A DNA stretch of 7,280 nucleotides from Clostridia bacterium (GCA_900757255.1 CAAENE010000119.1:1-7280), one strand, 5' to 3'. Shown: positions 1-5,278, counted from the stretch's first letter. Made by a program: numbers and translations. The notes: generated by a model not told the origin, from the letters alone.

Positions 1-126
1 CCAAGCATTGTTCCGCCTCCTATCGGACGTTTTGTACCCTCTCTCTGTATCGATTCGGGGCGCTGCCTGTCTTCTGCTTTTGCTGCGGGCATTCGCGCTA
101 AAACCCGCCGGGGGTTTCGATTCCAC
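1..126. other. Non-coding left end, degenerate repeat remnants
   Basis: I see no credible gene here. The open frame across it runs into the repeat at 127-240 and has no ribosome binding site. A 14-base segment, TTCGGGGCGCTGCC (54-67), is the exact reverse complement of 7235-7248 at the other end of the window, and the AAAACCCGCCGG nearby resembles the reverse complement of the AT/GC-rich stretch at 7219-7230. The segment is therefore probably a diverged version of the hairpin-rich material at the right end. Confidence 0.4.
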
Positions 127-240
127 GCTTTCTCGTGAGAAAGCTTTTAGCGGCAATAGCCTTCTGTGTCCGCACTTATTAGCTGGAAAGGTGCAACGCA
201 CGCAGAAAGTTCTTTGCCAAGCTTTCTTTCAAGAAAGCGG
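127..240 (-). repeat. 114-bp hairpin-ended repeat, left copy
   Basis: Read on the minus strand this aligns to 7022-7134 with a single one-base gap, including 39 identical bases (138-176 against 7086-7124). Each end is a hairpin with arms CTTTCT and AGAAAG. The loops differ between hairpins (TGAA and CACG here, CGTG and AAA in the other copy) while the arms are unchanged. A smaller GTGC-GTT-GCAC hairpin lies inside. No transposase or open frame is present, so this is a non-autonomous palindromic intergenic repeat. It begins inside the last codons of the leftward gene at 229-711. Confidence 0.8.
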
Positions 241-711
241 AGGCTTGTAGAGTTTTAGATTGTTCAGCATTTTTTCGTTCGGTTCAAAGATATAATATTT
301 TGTATGGTCGCTGTCCAATATAAAATAATATTTTACCGAATCATCCCTGTCCCCAGACGAATAATCTACTTTCTTCTTATTGTCCACAACGCTCTGAGGG
401 ATTGACGTGTACGGCCCGAACGCTGTCATATCCGTCACTTTTGTGGATAACAGGCGCTTTCTGCGGCGCTGTCCGTTGATGCGGTCTATATCCAGATATA
501 CATTCGTCTGTGTATATTCATATTCTACGCTGCTGTACCGGATATACAAATATCCCAGTACCAGAAAGCCGGTAAATAACAGCGCGCTTCCGATAAAATA
601 CGAAAGCGTTAAAAACGCCATTACAACTGCCAGGGCTGCGATTACCACAAGCAGCGCCCACTCAACCGGCCTGCGCCGCCGCTTCACCAAATATTCACTG
701 AAATTATCCAT
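229..711 (-). CDS. Two-TM membrane protein, DUF6106-like
   Basis: The 160-residue product starts with a short polar stretch and a basic patch KRRRR (about 11-15). Two hydrophobic helices follow at about 18-36 and 39-58. The rest (about 60-160) is a charged, soluble-looking domain containing VEYEYTQTNVYLDIDRI and a basic run QRRRKRL. This layout, with two N-terminal helices, a VEYEY strand and a basic RRKRL segment, is what I recall of the clostridial DUF6106 family. The family name is a recollection, not a search result, and no biochemical role is known to me. The ATG at 709-711 is preceded by a strong AGGGGG (minus strand), which supports the start. The last residues (PLS) and the TGA stop are encoded by the repeat at 127-240, so the natural C-terminus may have been altered. 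The gene is transcribed away from the feo operon, with about 600 bp between them. Confidence 0.75.
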   Translation of the reverse strand: MDNFSEYLVKRRRRPVEWALLVVIAALAVVMAFLTLSYFIGSALLFTGFLVLGYLYIRYSSVEYEYTQTNVYLDIDRINGQRRRKRLLSTKVTDMTAFGPYTSIPQSVVDNKKKVDYSSGDRDDSVKYYFILDSDHTKYYIFEPNEKMLNNLKLYKPPLS

Positions 712-778
712 GGCTTCCCCCTGTTTCTTATGTCTTGTTTATTGTATTTTAGGCCCCTTTGTTGGCTGGATATATTTT
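712..778. other. Short upstream region of the leftward membrane gene
   Basis: It holds the ribosome binding site of the leftward gene (AGGGGG on the minus strand, close to the ATG) and AT-rich sequence up to the hairpin array. A TAAAAT-like -10 lies near 745-750 on the minus strand, but I see no convincing -35, so no promoter is called. Confidence 0.35.
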
Positions 779-1092
779 TGCGCATGTGCATTTCCGGCCA
801 TCGGGAGGAAAAGTTCGCACGCGCATAAGTTCACATATAATAACTGTTTACAGTTATTATACCATAACCCCGAAGGGGTTATGGTATGATTGCGCATCGC
901 CGTTTCCGAGCAATGCGAGGAAAGTTCGGCGGCGCATTAGTTCAAGTATAATAACCACATAGTGGTTATTATACCATAAGCCCGAAGGGGTTATGGTATA
1001 ATTGCGCATCGCCGTTCCCGAGCATAGCGAGGGAAATTTCGGCGGCGCGTAAATTTAACGTATAATAACTGCAAAGCAGTTATTATACCATA
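779..1092. repeat. Three tandem ~112-bp units of nested hairpins
   Basis: TGCGCAT recurs at 779, 891 and 1003, an exact 112-bp period. Each unit has stem I (TGCGC...GCGCA enclosing a second arm), then stem II (TATAATAAC.../...GTTATTATA), then stem III (ACCATAAC...GTTATGGT). Stem II arms are at 836-846/851-861, 947-958/962-973 and 1061-1072/1076-1087. Their inner pairs change together: ACTG/CAGT, ACCAC/GTGGT, ACTGC/GCAGT. In stem I the second arm is GTGC/GCAC in the first unit and CGCCG/CGGCG in the others, and TTTCC/GGAAA becomes TTCCC/GGGAA in the third. Stem III is at 861-871/875-885 and 973-983/987-997 and is degenerate in the last unit. No open frame fits the array. The function is unknown. 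Confidence 0.85.
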
Positions 1093-1189
1093 TTACACTA
1101 TGCGCTTATCATACCACATTCAGCTTTCCCTGTCAAACCACTTTTTCTTTCTCTTCATTTCACAAATTTGACTTTTTTTCAAGTTTCTC
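1093..1189. other. AT/pyrimidine-rich spacer upstream of the feo promoter
   Basis: No gene is visible. The stretch is pyrimidine-rich on the plus strand, with runs of T and CTTT just before the promoter at 1190. TGCGC at 1101 may be the remnant of a fourth hairpin unit. Confidence 0.4.
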
Positions 1190-1218
1190 TTGACAAATCC
1201 AGTTAGCCGCGGTAAACT
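1190..1218 (+). promoter_or_regulatory. feo operon promoter
   Basis: A perfect -35 TTGACA (1190-1195) is followed after 17 bases by TAAACT (1213-1218) as -10. The -10 lies inside an operator-like inverted repeat (1203-1220), and two more palindromes follow before feoA1. This arrangement suits repression by a metal-loaded regulator. Confidence 0.75.
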
Positions 1219-1220
1219 AA
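1203..1220. promoter_or_regulatory. DtxR/IdeR-like operator 1, overlapping the -10
   Basis: TTAG...CTAA arms 18 bases across cover the -10 of the feo promoter. The outer arms match the palindromes at 1229 and 1265, but the centre is less symmetric. A regulator bound here would block RNA polymerase. Confidence 0.5.
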
Positions 1221-1228
1221 TATCAGAA

Positions 1229-1246
1229 GGTTAGCTTAAGCTAACC
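1229..1246. promoter_or_regulatory. DtxR/IdeR-like operator 2, perfect 18-bp palindrome
   Basis: GGTTAGCTTAAGCTAACC is its own exact reverse complement. It is close in type to the GGTTAG...CTAACC core known for DtxR/IdeR iron regulators and unlike the Fur box. It sits just downstream of the expected transcription start. No such regulator is encoded in this window, so the family is inferred from the site alone. Confidence 0.7.
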
Positions 1247-1264
1247 GTTTTTCCGGGCCTTTGG

Positions 1265-1278
1265 TTAGTTTTAACTAA
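1265..1278. promoter_or_regulatory. DtxR/IdeR-like operator 3
   Basis: TTAGTT-TT-AACTAA is an inverted repeat preceded by GG, giving the same GGTTAG half-site as operator 2. Its centre is 34 bp from that of operator 2. It lies in the untranslated leader of feoA1. Confidence 0.55.
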
Positions 1279-1309
1279 TAAGGCTCGCCGTTTTAGAAAG
1301 GAGGAGCAG

Positions 1310-1522
1310 ATGATGCCTTTATCTATGGCGGAAACCGGGCAGACGAAACAGATTATCCAAATCAATGGCAAGGATGATGCCAAAAAATTCTTAGAGAGTT
1401 TGGGATTTGTTGAGGGCACTGAGGTTACAGTGGTGTCCGAGCTGGCCGGAAACCTCATTGTAAACGTGAAGGATACCCGCGTTGCGCTCAACAAATCCAT
1501 GGCAAACAGAATTATGGTCTGA
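1310..1522 (+). CDS. feoA: FeoA-family protein, first copy
   Basis: This 70-residue cytosolic protein is the size of a single FeoA domain (SH3-like fold), which is thought to bind and modulate FeoB. The stretch GFVEGTEVTVVSELAGNLIVNVKDTRVAL matches the strand-turn-strand pattern of FeoA, ending in the usual residues before a final short strand (NRIMV). Two ATGs in tandem (1310 and 1313) follow AAAGGAGGAG at 1297-1306. The second gives the better spacing of 8 nt, so the true protein may begin MPLSM and have 69 residues. It lacks the GCG..RRI.DMG motif seen in the second copy, so the two are diverged rather than a recent duplication. It is the first gene of the operon, under three DtxR-like operators. 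FeoA identity is firm; the division of labour between the two copies is unknown. Confidence 0.85.
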   Translation: MMPLSMAETGQTKQIIQINGKDDAKKFLESLGFVEGTEVTVVSELAGNLIVNVKDTRVALNKSMANRIMV

Positions 1523-1592
1523 AGAGGACATGTTTGTTCTTCAGATATACTTGCGGATTCCGGCAGTTGAAAAAATGGAAAGGATGGATGGT

Positions 1593-1850
1593 ATGGAACT
1601 GAATGTTTTGGAGCAGGAAAGCCGGCAGGCTAAAAACCTGCGGCAGGTAAAATGCGGCGAGAGGGTAACGGTATCCCGCCTTGAGGGATGCGGCGCGGTC
1701 AAACGCCGTATCATGGACATGGGTATCACTAAGGGGACTGAAATTTTTGTCCGCAAGGTTGCTCCGCTGGGTGACCCTATTGAGGTCACTGTCCGCGGAT
1801 ATGAGCTTTCCCTCCGGAAAGCGGACGCTGAAATGATTCAGGTACGGTAA
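1593..1850 (+). CDS. feoA: FeoA-family protein, second copy
   Basis: The product is 85 residues from the start chosen here. It carries a standard FeoA domain, with CGERVTVSRLEGCGAVKRRIMDMGITKGTEIFVRK followed by APLGDPIEVTVRGYELSLRKADAEMIQV, which is the family's classic pattern (glycine-rich turn, R-x-x-DMG, then a beta strand with the GYELSLR motif). In-frame ATGs occur at 1575, 1584 and 1593. I chose 1593 because AAAGGA at 1579-1584 lies 8 nt upstream, while the earlier ATGs have no good ribosome binding site. The frame stays open further upstream into feoA1, but that extension would lack a ribosome binding site and overlap the first gene. It follows feoA1 by 70 bp and is probably co-transcribed. 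As a FeoA it should act on FeoB at the cytosolic face. Confidence 0.88.
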   Translation: MELNVLEQESRQAKNLRQVKCGERVTVSRLEGCGAVKRRIMDMGITKGTEIFVRKVAPLGDPIEVTVRGYELSLRKADAEMIQVR

Positions 1851-1854
1851 TTTT

Positions 1855-1883
1855 TTGACCTTTGGTTAGAATAAACTAACTTT
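1855..1883 (+). promoter_or_regulatory. Possible internal promoter and DtxR-like operator ahead of feoB
   Basis: GTTAG-AATAAA-CTAAC (1865-1880) repeats the half-sites seen before feoA1. Just upstream is TTGACC (1855-1860), a near-consensus -35, with TAACTT or AACTTT 16-17 bases later as a poor -10. The spacing between the -35 and the TTAG is 5 nt, against 7 nt at the main promoter, so the architecture is repeated. The operator-like site is clear; promoter activity is uncertain. Confidence 0.5.
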
Positions 1884-1891
1884 AAATCGGA

Positions 1892-2060
1892 GCAACGCGC
1901 AGCGAAGCTTGCAAGAAGCAGAGCTTGCGACAGATTGCAACCTGCGCAGGGAGTGTTAGCTCCTCAGGGGTTTCAGCGGGAGATTATGGCCCCCGCTGAA
2001 ACCGTCTGAAATGGAACCCGCCGCTGATACGGCGTGGGAGGGGCTGACCCCCTTGGTCAC
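1892..2060 (+). promoter_or_regulatory. Structured leader between feoA2 and feoB, riboswitch-like
   Basis: The 243-bp gap contains a stable fold. An 11-bp helix (1955-1965 with 2038-2048, two G-U pairs) encloses a perfect 12-bp hairpin (1969-1980 with 1992-2003) and a second hairpin (CGCCG 2019-2023 with CGGCG 2030-2034, loop CTGATA), joined by 2004-2018. A further upstream helix is possible (1897-1902 with 1942-1947). The 3' strand of the closing helix can instead form TGACC-CCCTT-GGTCA (2045-2059), an exclusive alternative that could act as a switch. The feoB ribosome binding site follows at 2084. Clostridial feoB genes can be preceded by NiCo/czcD-type RNAs that sense Fe2+. The junction segments here (GCGCAGGGA, TCAGGGG, TGGGAGGGG) resemble that class only loosely, so I do not assign it. 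Confidence 0.5.
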
Positions 2061-2093
2061 ATCTGCACATAGATTATTTTGTAGGAGGTAGTT

Positions 2094-4562
2094 ATGTCAA
2101 TCAAAATTGCGCTGGCCGGAAATCCGAATTCCGGCAAGACAACCCTGTTTAATGCCCTGACCGGGTCGAACCAGTTTGTGGGAAACTGGCCGGGGGTCAC
2201 GGTGGAAAAAAAGGAAGGGAGGCTGAAGGGTCAAAAGGACGTCGTGCTGATGGACCTGCCGGGGATTTATTCCCTCTCCCCTTATACCTTAGAGGAGGTG
2301 GTTGCGAGAAATTATCTGATTTCTGAGCGGCCGGACGCTATTTTAAATATCGTTGACGGGACCAATCTGGAGCGCAGCCTGTATCTCACCACTCAGCTCA
2401 CTGAGCTTGGTATTCCGGTTGTGATGGCGGTCAATATGATGGACGTTGTCAATAAAAGCGGGGATACGATTGATTTTTATAAGATTTCTCAAAAATTGGG
2501 CTGCGAGGCGGTGCCGGTTTCGGCCCTGAAGGGAACCGGTATCACAGAGGCGGCGCAGCGCGCGGCAGCGCTTGCACGCCGGAAAAAATCCGCCCCGCCG
2601 GTACATACCTTTTCCCAAGAGGCGGAGGATATGTTAGACCGGATCGAAGGGCGGCTGGACAATTCTGTCCCGAAGGACCAGAAACGCTTTTTTGCAGTCA
2701 AGCTCTTTGAAAAGGATACTAAAATCCGGGAGCAGTTCAAAAGCCTGCCAGATGTTTCTGATATCATCGAGGCGGCTGAGACCGAGTTTGACGACGATAC
2801 TGAAAGTATTATCACCAACGAGAGGTATCAATATATTACCTCTATTATTGAGGACTGCTGCAAAAAAAAGACCAAACGAACCGAGACAGCTTCGGATAAA
2901 ATTGATAAGGTCGTCACTAACCGCTGGGCGGCGCTGCCGATTTTCGCTGCTGTGATGTTTATCGTTTACTTTGTATCGGTCACCACGGTGGGCACCTGGG
3001 CGACCGACTGGGCCAATGATGGTGTATTCGGCGACGGCTGGCATCTGTTTGGGATTGGTTCTGCGGCTTATGAAGAGGCGGCCAGCGAATTTGAAACCGC
3101 ACAGGCGAAAATCGACGCCTTTTTGGACGCTGCGGACGAGGATGGCATTGATACAGAGGCGGTTCGCGAGACCCTAAAGGCGGAAGAGGCGGACGAAACG
3201 GTTATCAATTCTTTCCTGACGGAAGCCGAGGGCGTTACCGCTGAACTCACAAATGAGGACGGCGAGTCGGAAGAGACTTTGTCTGTCACTGCCGCTGACG
3301 CGGAGGAAGCACTTGCCATGGCCGAACCTGACCCGGCTGATTTCGGCGTTTGGGTGCCGGGTATCCCGGTCCTGCTGGGTGACGCTCTGGACGCTGCCGG
3401 CACTGCTCCCTGGCTGAACGGCCTGCTGCTTGACGGTATCGTTGCCGGCGTCGGCGCGGTGCTCGGGTTTGTTCCTCAGATGCTGGTGCTCTTTCTGTTC
3501 CTTGCCTTTTTGGAAAGCTGCGGGTATATGGCGCGCGTCGCTTTTATTATGGACCGTATTTTCCGAAAATTCGGCCTGTCGGGTAAATCCTTTATCCCCA
3601 TGCTGATTGGCTCCGGCTGCGGTGTGCCGGGGATCATGGCGTCGCGTACCATTGAAAACGACCGCGACCGCAAGATGACTATTATGACAACCACCTTTAT
3701 CCCCTGCGGTGCAAAGCTTCCGATTATCGCGCTCATTGCCGGCGCTCTCTTTAACGGCGCCTGGTGGGTCGCTCCCAGCGCTTACTTTGCCGGTATTGCT
3801 GCTGTCATCGTTTCGGGGATCATCCTCAAAAAGACCAGAATGTTTGCCGGCGACCCCGCTCCCTTTGTTATGGAGCTTCCGTCCTACCATTGGCCGACGT
3901 TTGGCAATGTCCTGCGCAGTATGTGGGAACGCGGCTGGTCCTTTATCAAAAAGGCCGGCACTGTTATCCTGCTGTCCACCATCTTTATCTGGTTTACCTC
4001 CAGCTTCGGTTTTGCGGACGGGCAGTTCGGTATGGTAGAAGATCTCAGTGACGGTCTTTTGGCCAGTGTGGGCCGCGGTATCGCCTGGATCTTCGCTCCC
4101 CTCGGCTGGGGCAGCTGGCAGGCGGCTGTCGCTGCTATCACCGGCCTTGTTGCCAAAGAAAACGTGGTCGGCACCTTTGGTATCCTCTTTGGCTTTGCTG
4201 AAGTCGCTGAGGACGGTGCTGAAATTTGGGGTACTCTCGCTTCCAGCTTTACCGCTCTTTCCGCTTACTCCTTCCTCGTTTTCAATCTTCTGTGCGCTCC
4301 CTGCTTTGCGGCTATCGGCGCGATCAAACGAGAAATGAACAGTGCTAAGTGGACCTGGTTTGCAATCGGGTATCAGACCATTTTTGCCTATGCCGTCTCC
4401 CTCTGCATCTACCAAATCGGAAACCTCTTTACCACCGGGGCGTTTGGTATCGGCACCATCGCGGCTTTCCTGATCGTTGCTCTGTTCCTCTATCTGCTCC
4501 TGCGCCCTTACAAGGAAAGCGGCACCCTGACATTAAACAGCAAATTTGCTGTTTCTAAATAA
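2094..4562 (+). CDS. feoB: Ferrous iron transporter B (FeoB)
   Basis: This is the membrane Fe2+ transporter with an N-terminal GTPase. The G domain shows G1 GNPNSGKT (9-16), switch I NWPGVTVEKKEG, G3 DLPG (54-57), G4 NMMD (114-117) and G5 SALKG (143-147). A helical GDI-type linker runs to about 270. The first TM helix starts near 276 (NRWAALPIFAAVMF). The two Gate regions follow, with ESCGYMARVAF, GCGVPG (Cys509), CGAKLPI (Cys538) and LCAPC (Cys734, Cys737). At 822 residues it is longer than many FeoB proteins. The extra length is mainly an acidic segment at about 326-416 (30 Asp/Glu, 3 Lys/Arg) between the first TM helix and the conserved W-V-P-G stretch, predicted to lie outside the cell. 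Start: ATG with GGAGG at 2084-2088, 5 nt upstream. It follows both feoA genes and a structured leader, and is followed by the Cys-rich partner gene. Identity is certain. Confidence 0.98.
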   Translation: MSIKIALAGNPNSGKTTLFNALTGSNQFVGNWPGVTVEKKEGRLKGQKDVVLMDLPGIYSLSPYTLEEVVARNYLISERPDAILNIVDGTNLERSLYLTTQLTELGIPVVMAVNMMDVVNKSGDTIDFYKISQKLGCEAVPVSALKGTGITEAAQRAAALARRKKSAPPVHTFSQEAEDMLDRIEGRLDNSVPKDQKRFFAVKLFEKDTKIREQFKSLPDVSDIIEAAETEFDDDTESIITNERYQYITSIIEDCCKKKTKRTETASDKIDKVVTNRWAALPIFAAVMFIVYFVSVTTVGTWATDWANDGVFGDGWHLFGIGSAAYEEAASEFETAQAKIDAFLDAADEDGIDTEAVRETLKAEEADETVINSFLTEAEGVTAELTNEDGESEETLSVTAADAEEALAMAEPDPADFGVWVPGIPVLLGDALDAAGTAPWLNGLLLDGIVAGVGAVLGFVPQMLVLFLFLAFLESCGYMARVAFIMDRIFRKFGLSGKSFIPMLIGSGCGVPGIMASRTIENDRDRKMTIMTTTFIPCGAKLPIIALIAGALFNGAWWVAPSAYFAGIAAVIVSGIILKKTRMFAGDPAPFVMELPSYHWPTFGNVLRSMWERGWSFIKKAGTVILLSTIFIWFTSSFGFADGQFGMVEDLSDGLLASVGRGIAWIFAPLGWGSWQAAVAAITGLVAKENVVGTFGILFGFAEVAEDGAEIWGTLASSFTALSAYSFLVFNLLCAPCFAAIGAIKREMNSAKWTWFAIGYQTIFAYAVSLCIYQIGNLFTTGAFGIGTIAAFLIVALFLYLLLRPYKESGTLTLNSKFAVSK
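4535..4554. other. Perfect 20-bp palindrome at the 3' end of feoB
   Basis: The last codons of feoB form AAACAGC-AAATTT-GCTGTTT, its own reverse complement. A T-rich stretch (4562-4574) comes shortly after the stop codon. It could be a partial terminator or a processing or stability hairpin that sets feoB mRNA apart from the downstream small genes. Confidence 0.55.
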
Positions 4563-4584
4563 TTGTTGTTTTTTGCTGCGAATT

Positions 4585-4621
4585 GCAGCCGCGTGCAAAG
4601 GATTTCCCTTTGCACCGCTGC
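4585..4621 (+). other. Intercistronic hairpin before the Cys-rich peptide gene
   Basis: GTGCAAAGG (4593-4601) pairs perfectly with CCTTTGCAC (4607-4615) across a 5-nt loop, and GCAGC (4585-4589) pairs with GCTGC (4617-4621) outside it. The structure ends 7 nt before the GGAG ribosome binding site of the next gene. There is no T tail, so it is more likely an mRNA stability or processing element than a terminator. Confidence 0.6.
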
Positions 4622-4637
4622 GGAAATGGAGTTTGTG

Positions 4638-4796
4638 ATGATTGCCACTATTTTGATTTCTGTTGCTTTATTCGTTATCGTTCTTGCGATTATTTTAAAT
4701 ATGCTCAAAAAGAAAAAAGACGGCAAGACGGCTTCCTGTGGCTGCGGATGCTCTTCCTGTGCGATGAGCGGGCTTTGCCATAAAAAAGAGGAGTGA
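4638..4796 (+). CDS. FeoB-associated Cys-rich membrane protein
   Basis: The 52-residue peptide has one TM helix (about 2-21, MIATILISVALFVIVLAIIL), a basic stop-transfer run KKKK and a cytosolic tail with the Cys cluster CGCGCSSCAMSGLC. This matches the small FeoB-associated family (Pfam FeoB_associated) found after feoB in many Firmicutes. The Cys cluster probably binds Fe2+ or another soft metal near the cytosolic exit of FeoB. That role is inferred, since no reaction is established. I chose ATG 4638 because GGAG (4628-4631) lies 6 nt upstream. ATG 4626 is also in frame and would add MEFV, and longer versions would include the upstream hairpin. It lies 75 bp after feoB. Confidence 0.88.
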   Translation: MIATILISVALFVIVLAIILNMLKKKKDGKTASCGCGCSSCAMSGLCHKKEE

Positions 4797-4820
4797 TCTT
4801 CATTCCTTTTGGCAATGCTA

Positions 4821-4849
4821 TTGACAAAACGCAGTTTAAGGATTATCAT
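4821..4849 (+). promoter_or_regulatory. Possible promoter for the HMA-domain gene
   Basis: A perfect -35 TTGACA (4821-4826) and TATCAT (4844-4849, 5 of 6) are separated by 17 bases. Transcription would start near 4856, leaving an 18-nt leader that begins at the ribosome binding site AAAGGAAG. No GGTTAG-type operator is present, so this gene could be expressed when the operon is repressed. Confidence 0.55.
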
Positions 4850-4873
4850 ATGCAGCGAAAGGAAGCTGATACG

Positions 4874-5107
4874 ATGAAAAAAGTTATTACCATTAACGGC
4901 ATGAGCTGTAACCATTGCAAGGCTGCCGTCGAAAAAGCACTCTCCTCGATTGACGGCGTGTCCTCCGCTTCTGTCAACCTCGCGAAAAAATCCGCCGTGG
5001 TTGCTCTCGGTCACGAGGTGCCCGACCAGATCCTTTTGGACGCGGTGAAAAATGCTGGCTATGAGCCGGTTTCGGTGCAGGTCAAGCGCGGGCTGTTTGG
5101 AAAATAA
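4874..5107 (+). CDS. Heavy-metal-associated (HMA) domain protein, CopZ-like
   Basis: The 77-residue soluble protein is a single HMA domain. It begins MKKVITINGMSCNHC, with the metal-binding MxCxxC at residues 11-15 (Cys12, Cys15), and continues with the expected beta-alpha-beta pattern (AAVEKALSSIDGVSSASVNLAKKSAVV, then DQILLDAVKNAGYEPV). Such proteins carry Cu(I) and related soft metals to P-type ATPases or regulators. Here the feo context leaves the metal open; it could deal with copper or buffer metal arriving with iron. ATG 4874 is chosen because AAAGGAAG (4858-4865) is well placed. A GTG at 4793 would overlap the preceding stop codon and add a 27-residue extension unlike the family, so I reject it. 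It is the last gene of the operon. Confidence 0.9.
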   Translation: MKKVITINGMSCNHCKAAVEKALSSIDGVSSASVNLAKKSAVVALGHEVPDQILLDAVKNAGYEPVSVQVKRGLFGK

Positions 5108-5110
5108 ACA

Positions 5111-5147
5111 AGGGGCGCCGGTTTTCTTCGATGAAACCGGCGCCTCT
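5111..5147 (+). other. Strong GC hairpin after the HMA gene
   Basis: GGCGCCGGTTT (5114-5124) pairs with AAACCGGCGCC (5134-5144), and the stem extends outward by three more pairs, one of them G-U. It starts 4 nt after the stop codon. There is no T run, so it probably protects the mRNA 3' end or slows polymerase ahead of the true terminator. Confidence 0.65.
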
Positions 5148-5183
5148 GCATTTCGGCTGGACGGAACGATCGTTTCCATCCCT

Positions 5184-5231
5184 CAGCGGGATCATGCGGC
5201 GCATTTACTTCATGTGGTCCCGCTGTTTTTT
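5184..5231 (+). terminator. Rho-independent terminator of the feo operon
   Basis: CAGCGGGA (5184-5191) pairs with TCCCGCTG (5218-5225), followed directly by TTTTTT (5226-5231). CATG pairs inside the stem (5193-5196 with 5211-5214), enclosing the loop. The T tail is on the plus strand only, so it ends the iron operon and not the leftward gene. Confidence 0.75.
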
Positions 5232-5240
5232 ATCCCCCCT

Positions 5241-5278
5241 ATCCTATAGTGCATAATAATCAGGCACAAAAATAGGAT
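5241..5278. other. Inverted repeat in the convergent gap
   Basis: ATCCTAT (5241-5247) pairs with ATAGGAT (5272-5278), and GTGC (5249-5252) with GCAC (5264-5267) inside. It lies between the feo terminator and the end of the leftward peptidase gene. Neither strand has a good T tail, so its role in termination is unclear. Confidence 0.4.

Noticed and set aside
8..250. Open frame on the plus strand near the left end
   Set aside because: It runs through the 114-bp repeat, has no ribosome binding site and no protein-like pattern.
779..1092. CRISPR array
   Set aside because: Units of 112 bp that repeat over nearly all their length have no unique spacers, and there are no cas genes.
1892..2060. Cobalamin, M-box or yybP-ykoY riboswitch
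   Set aside because: I could not find the signature conserved segments of these classes; only a loose likeness to the NiCo class remains, reported as a finding.
3174..4415. 413-codon open frame antisense to feoB
   Set aside because: It is a by-product of the GC-rich codon use of feoB. Its product is low-complexity and it has no ribosome binding site.
4793..4873. Longer HMA protein starting at GTG 4793
   Set aside because: Its ribosome binding site is too close, the 27-residue extension does not match the family, and the ATG at 4874 is well placed.
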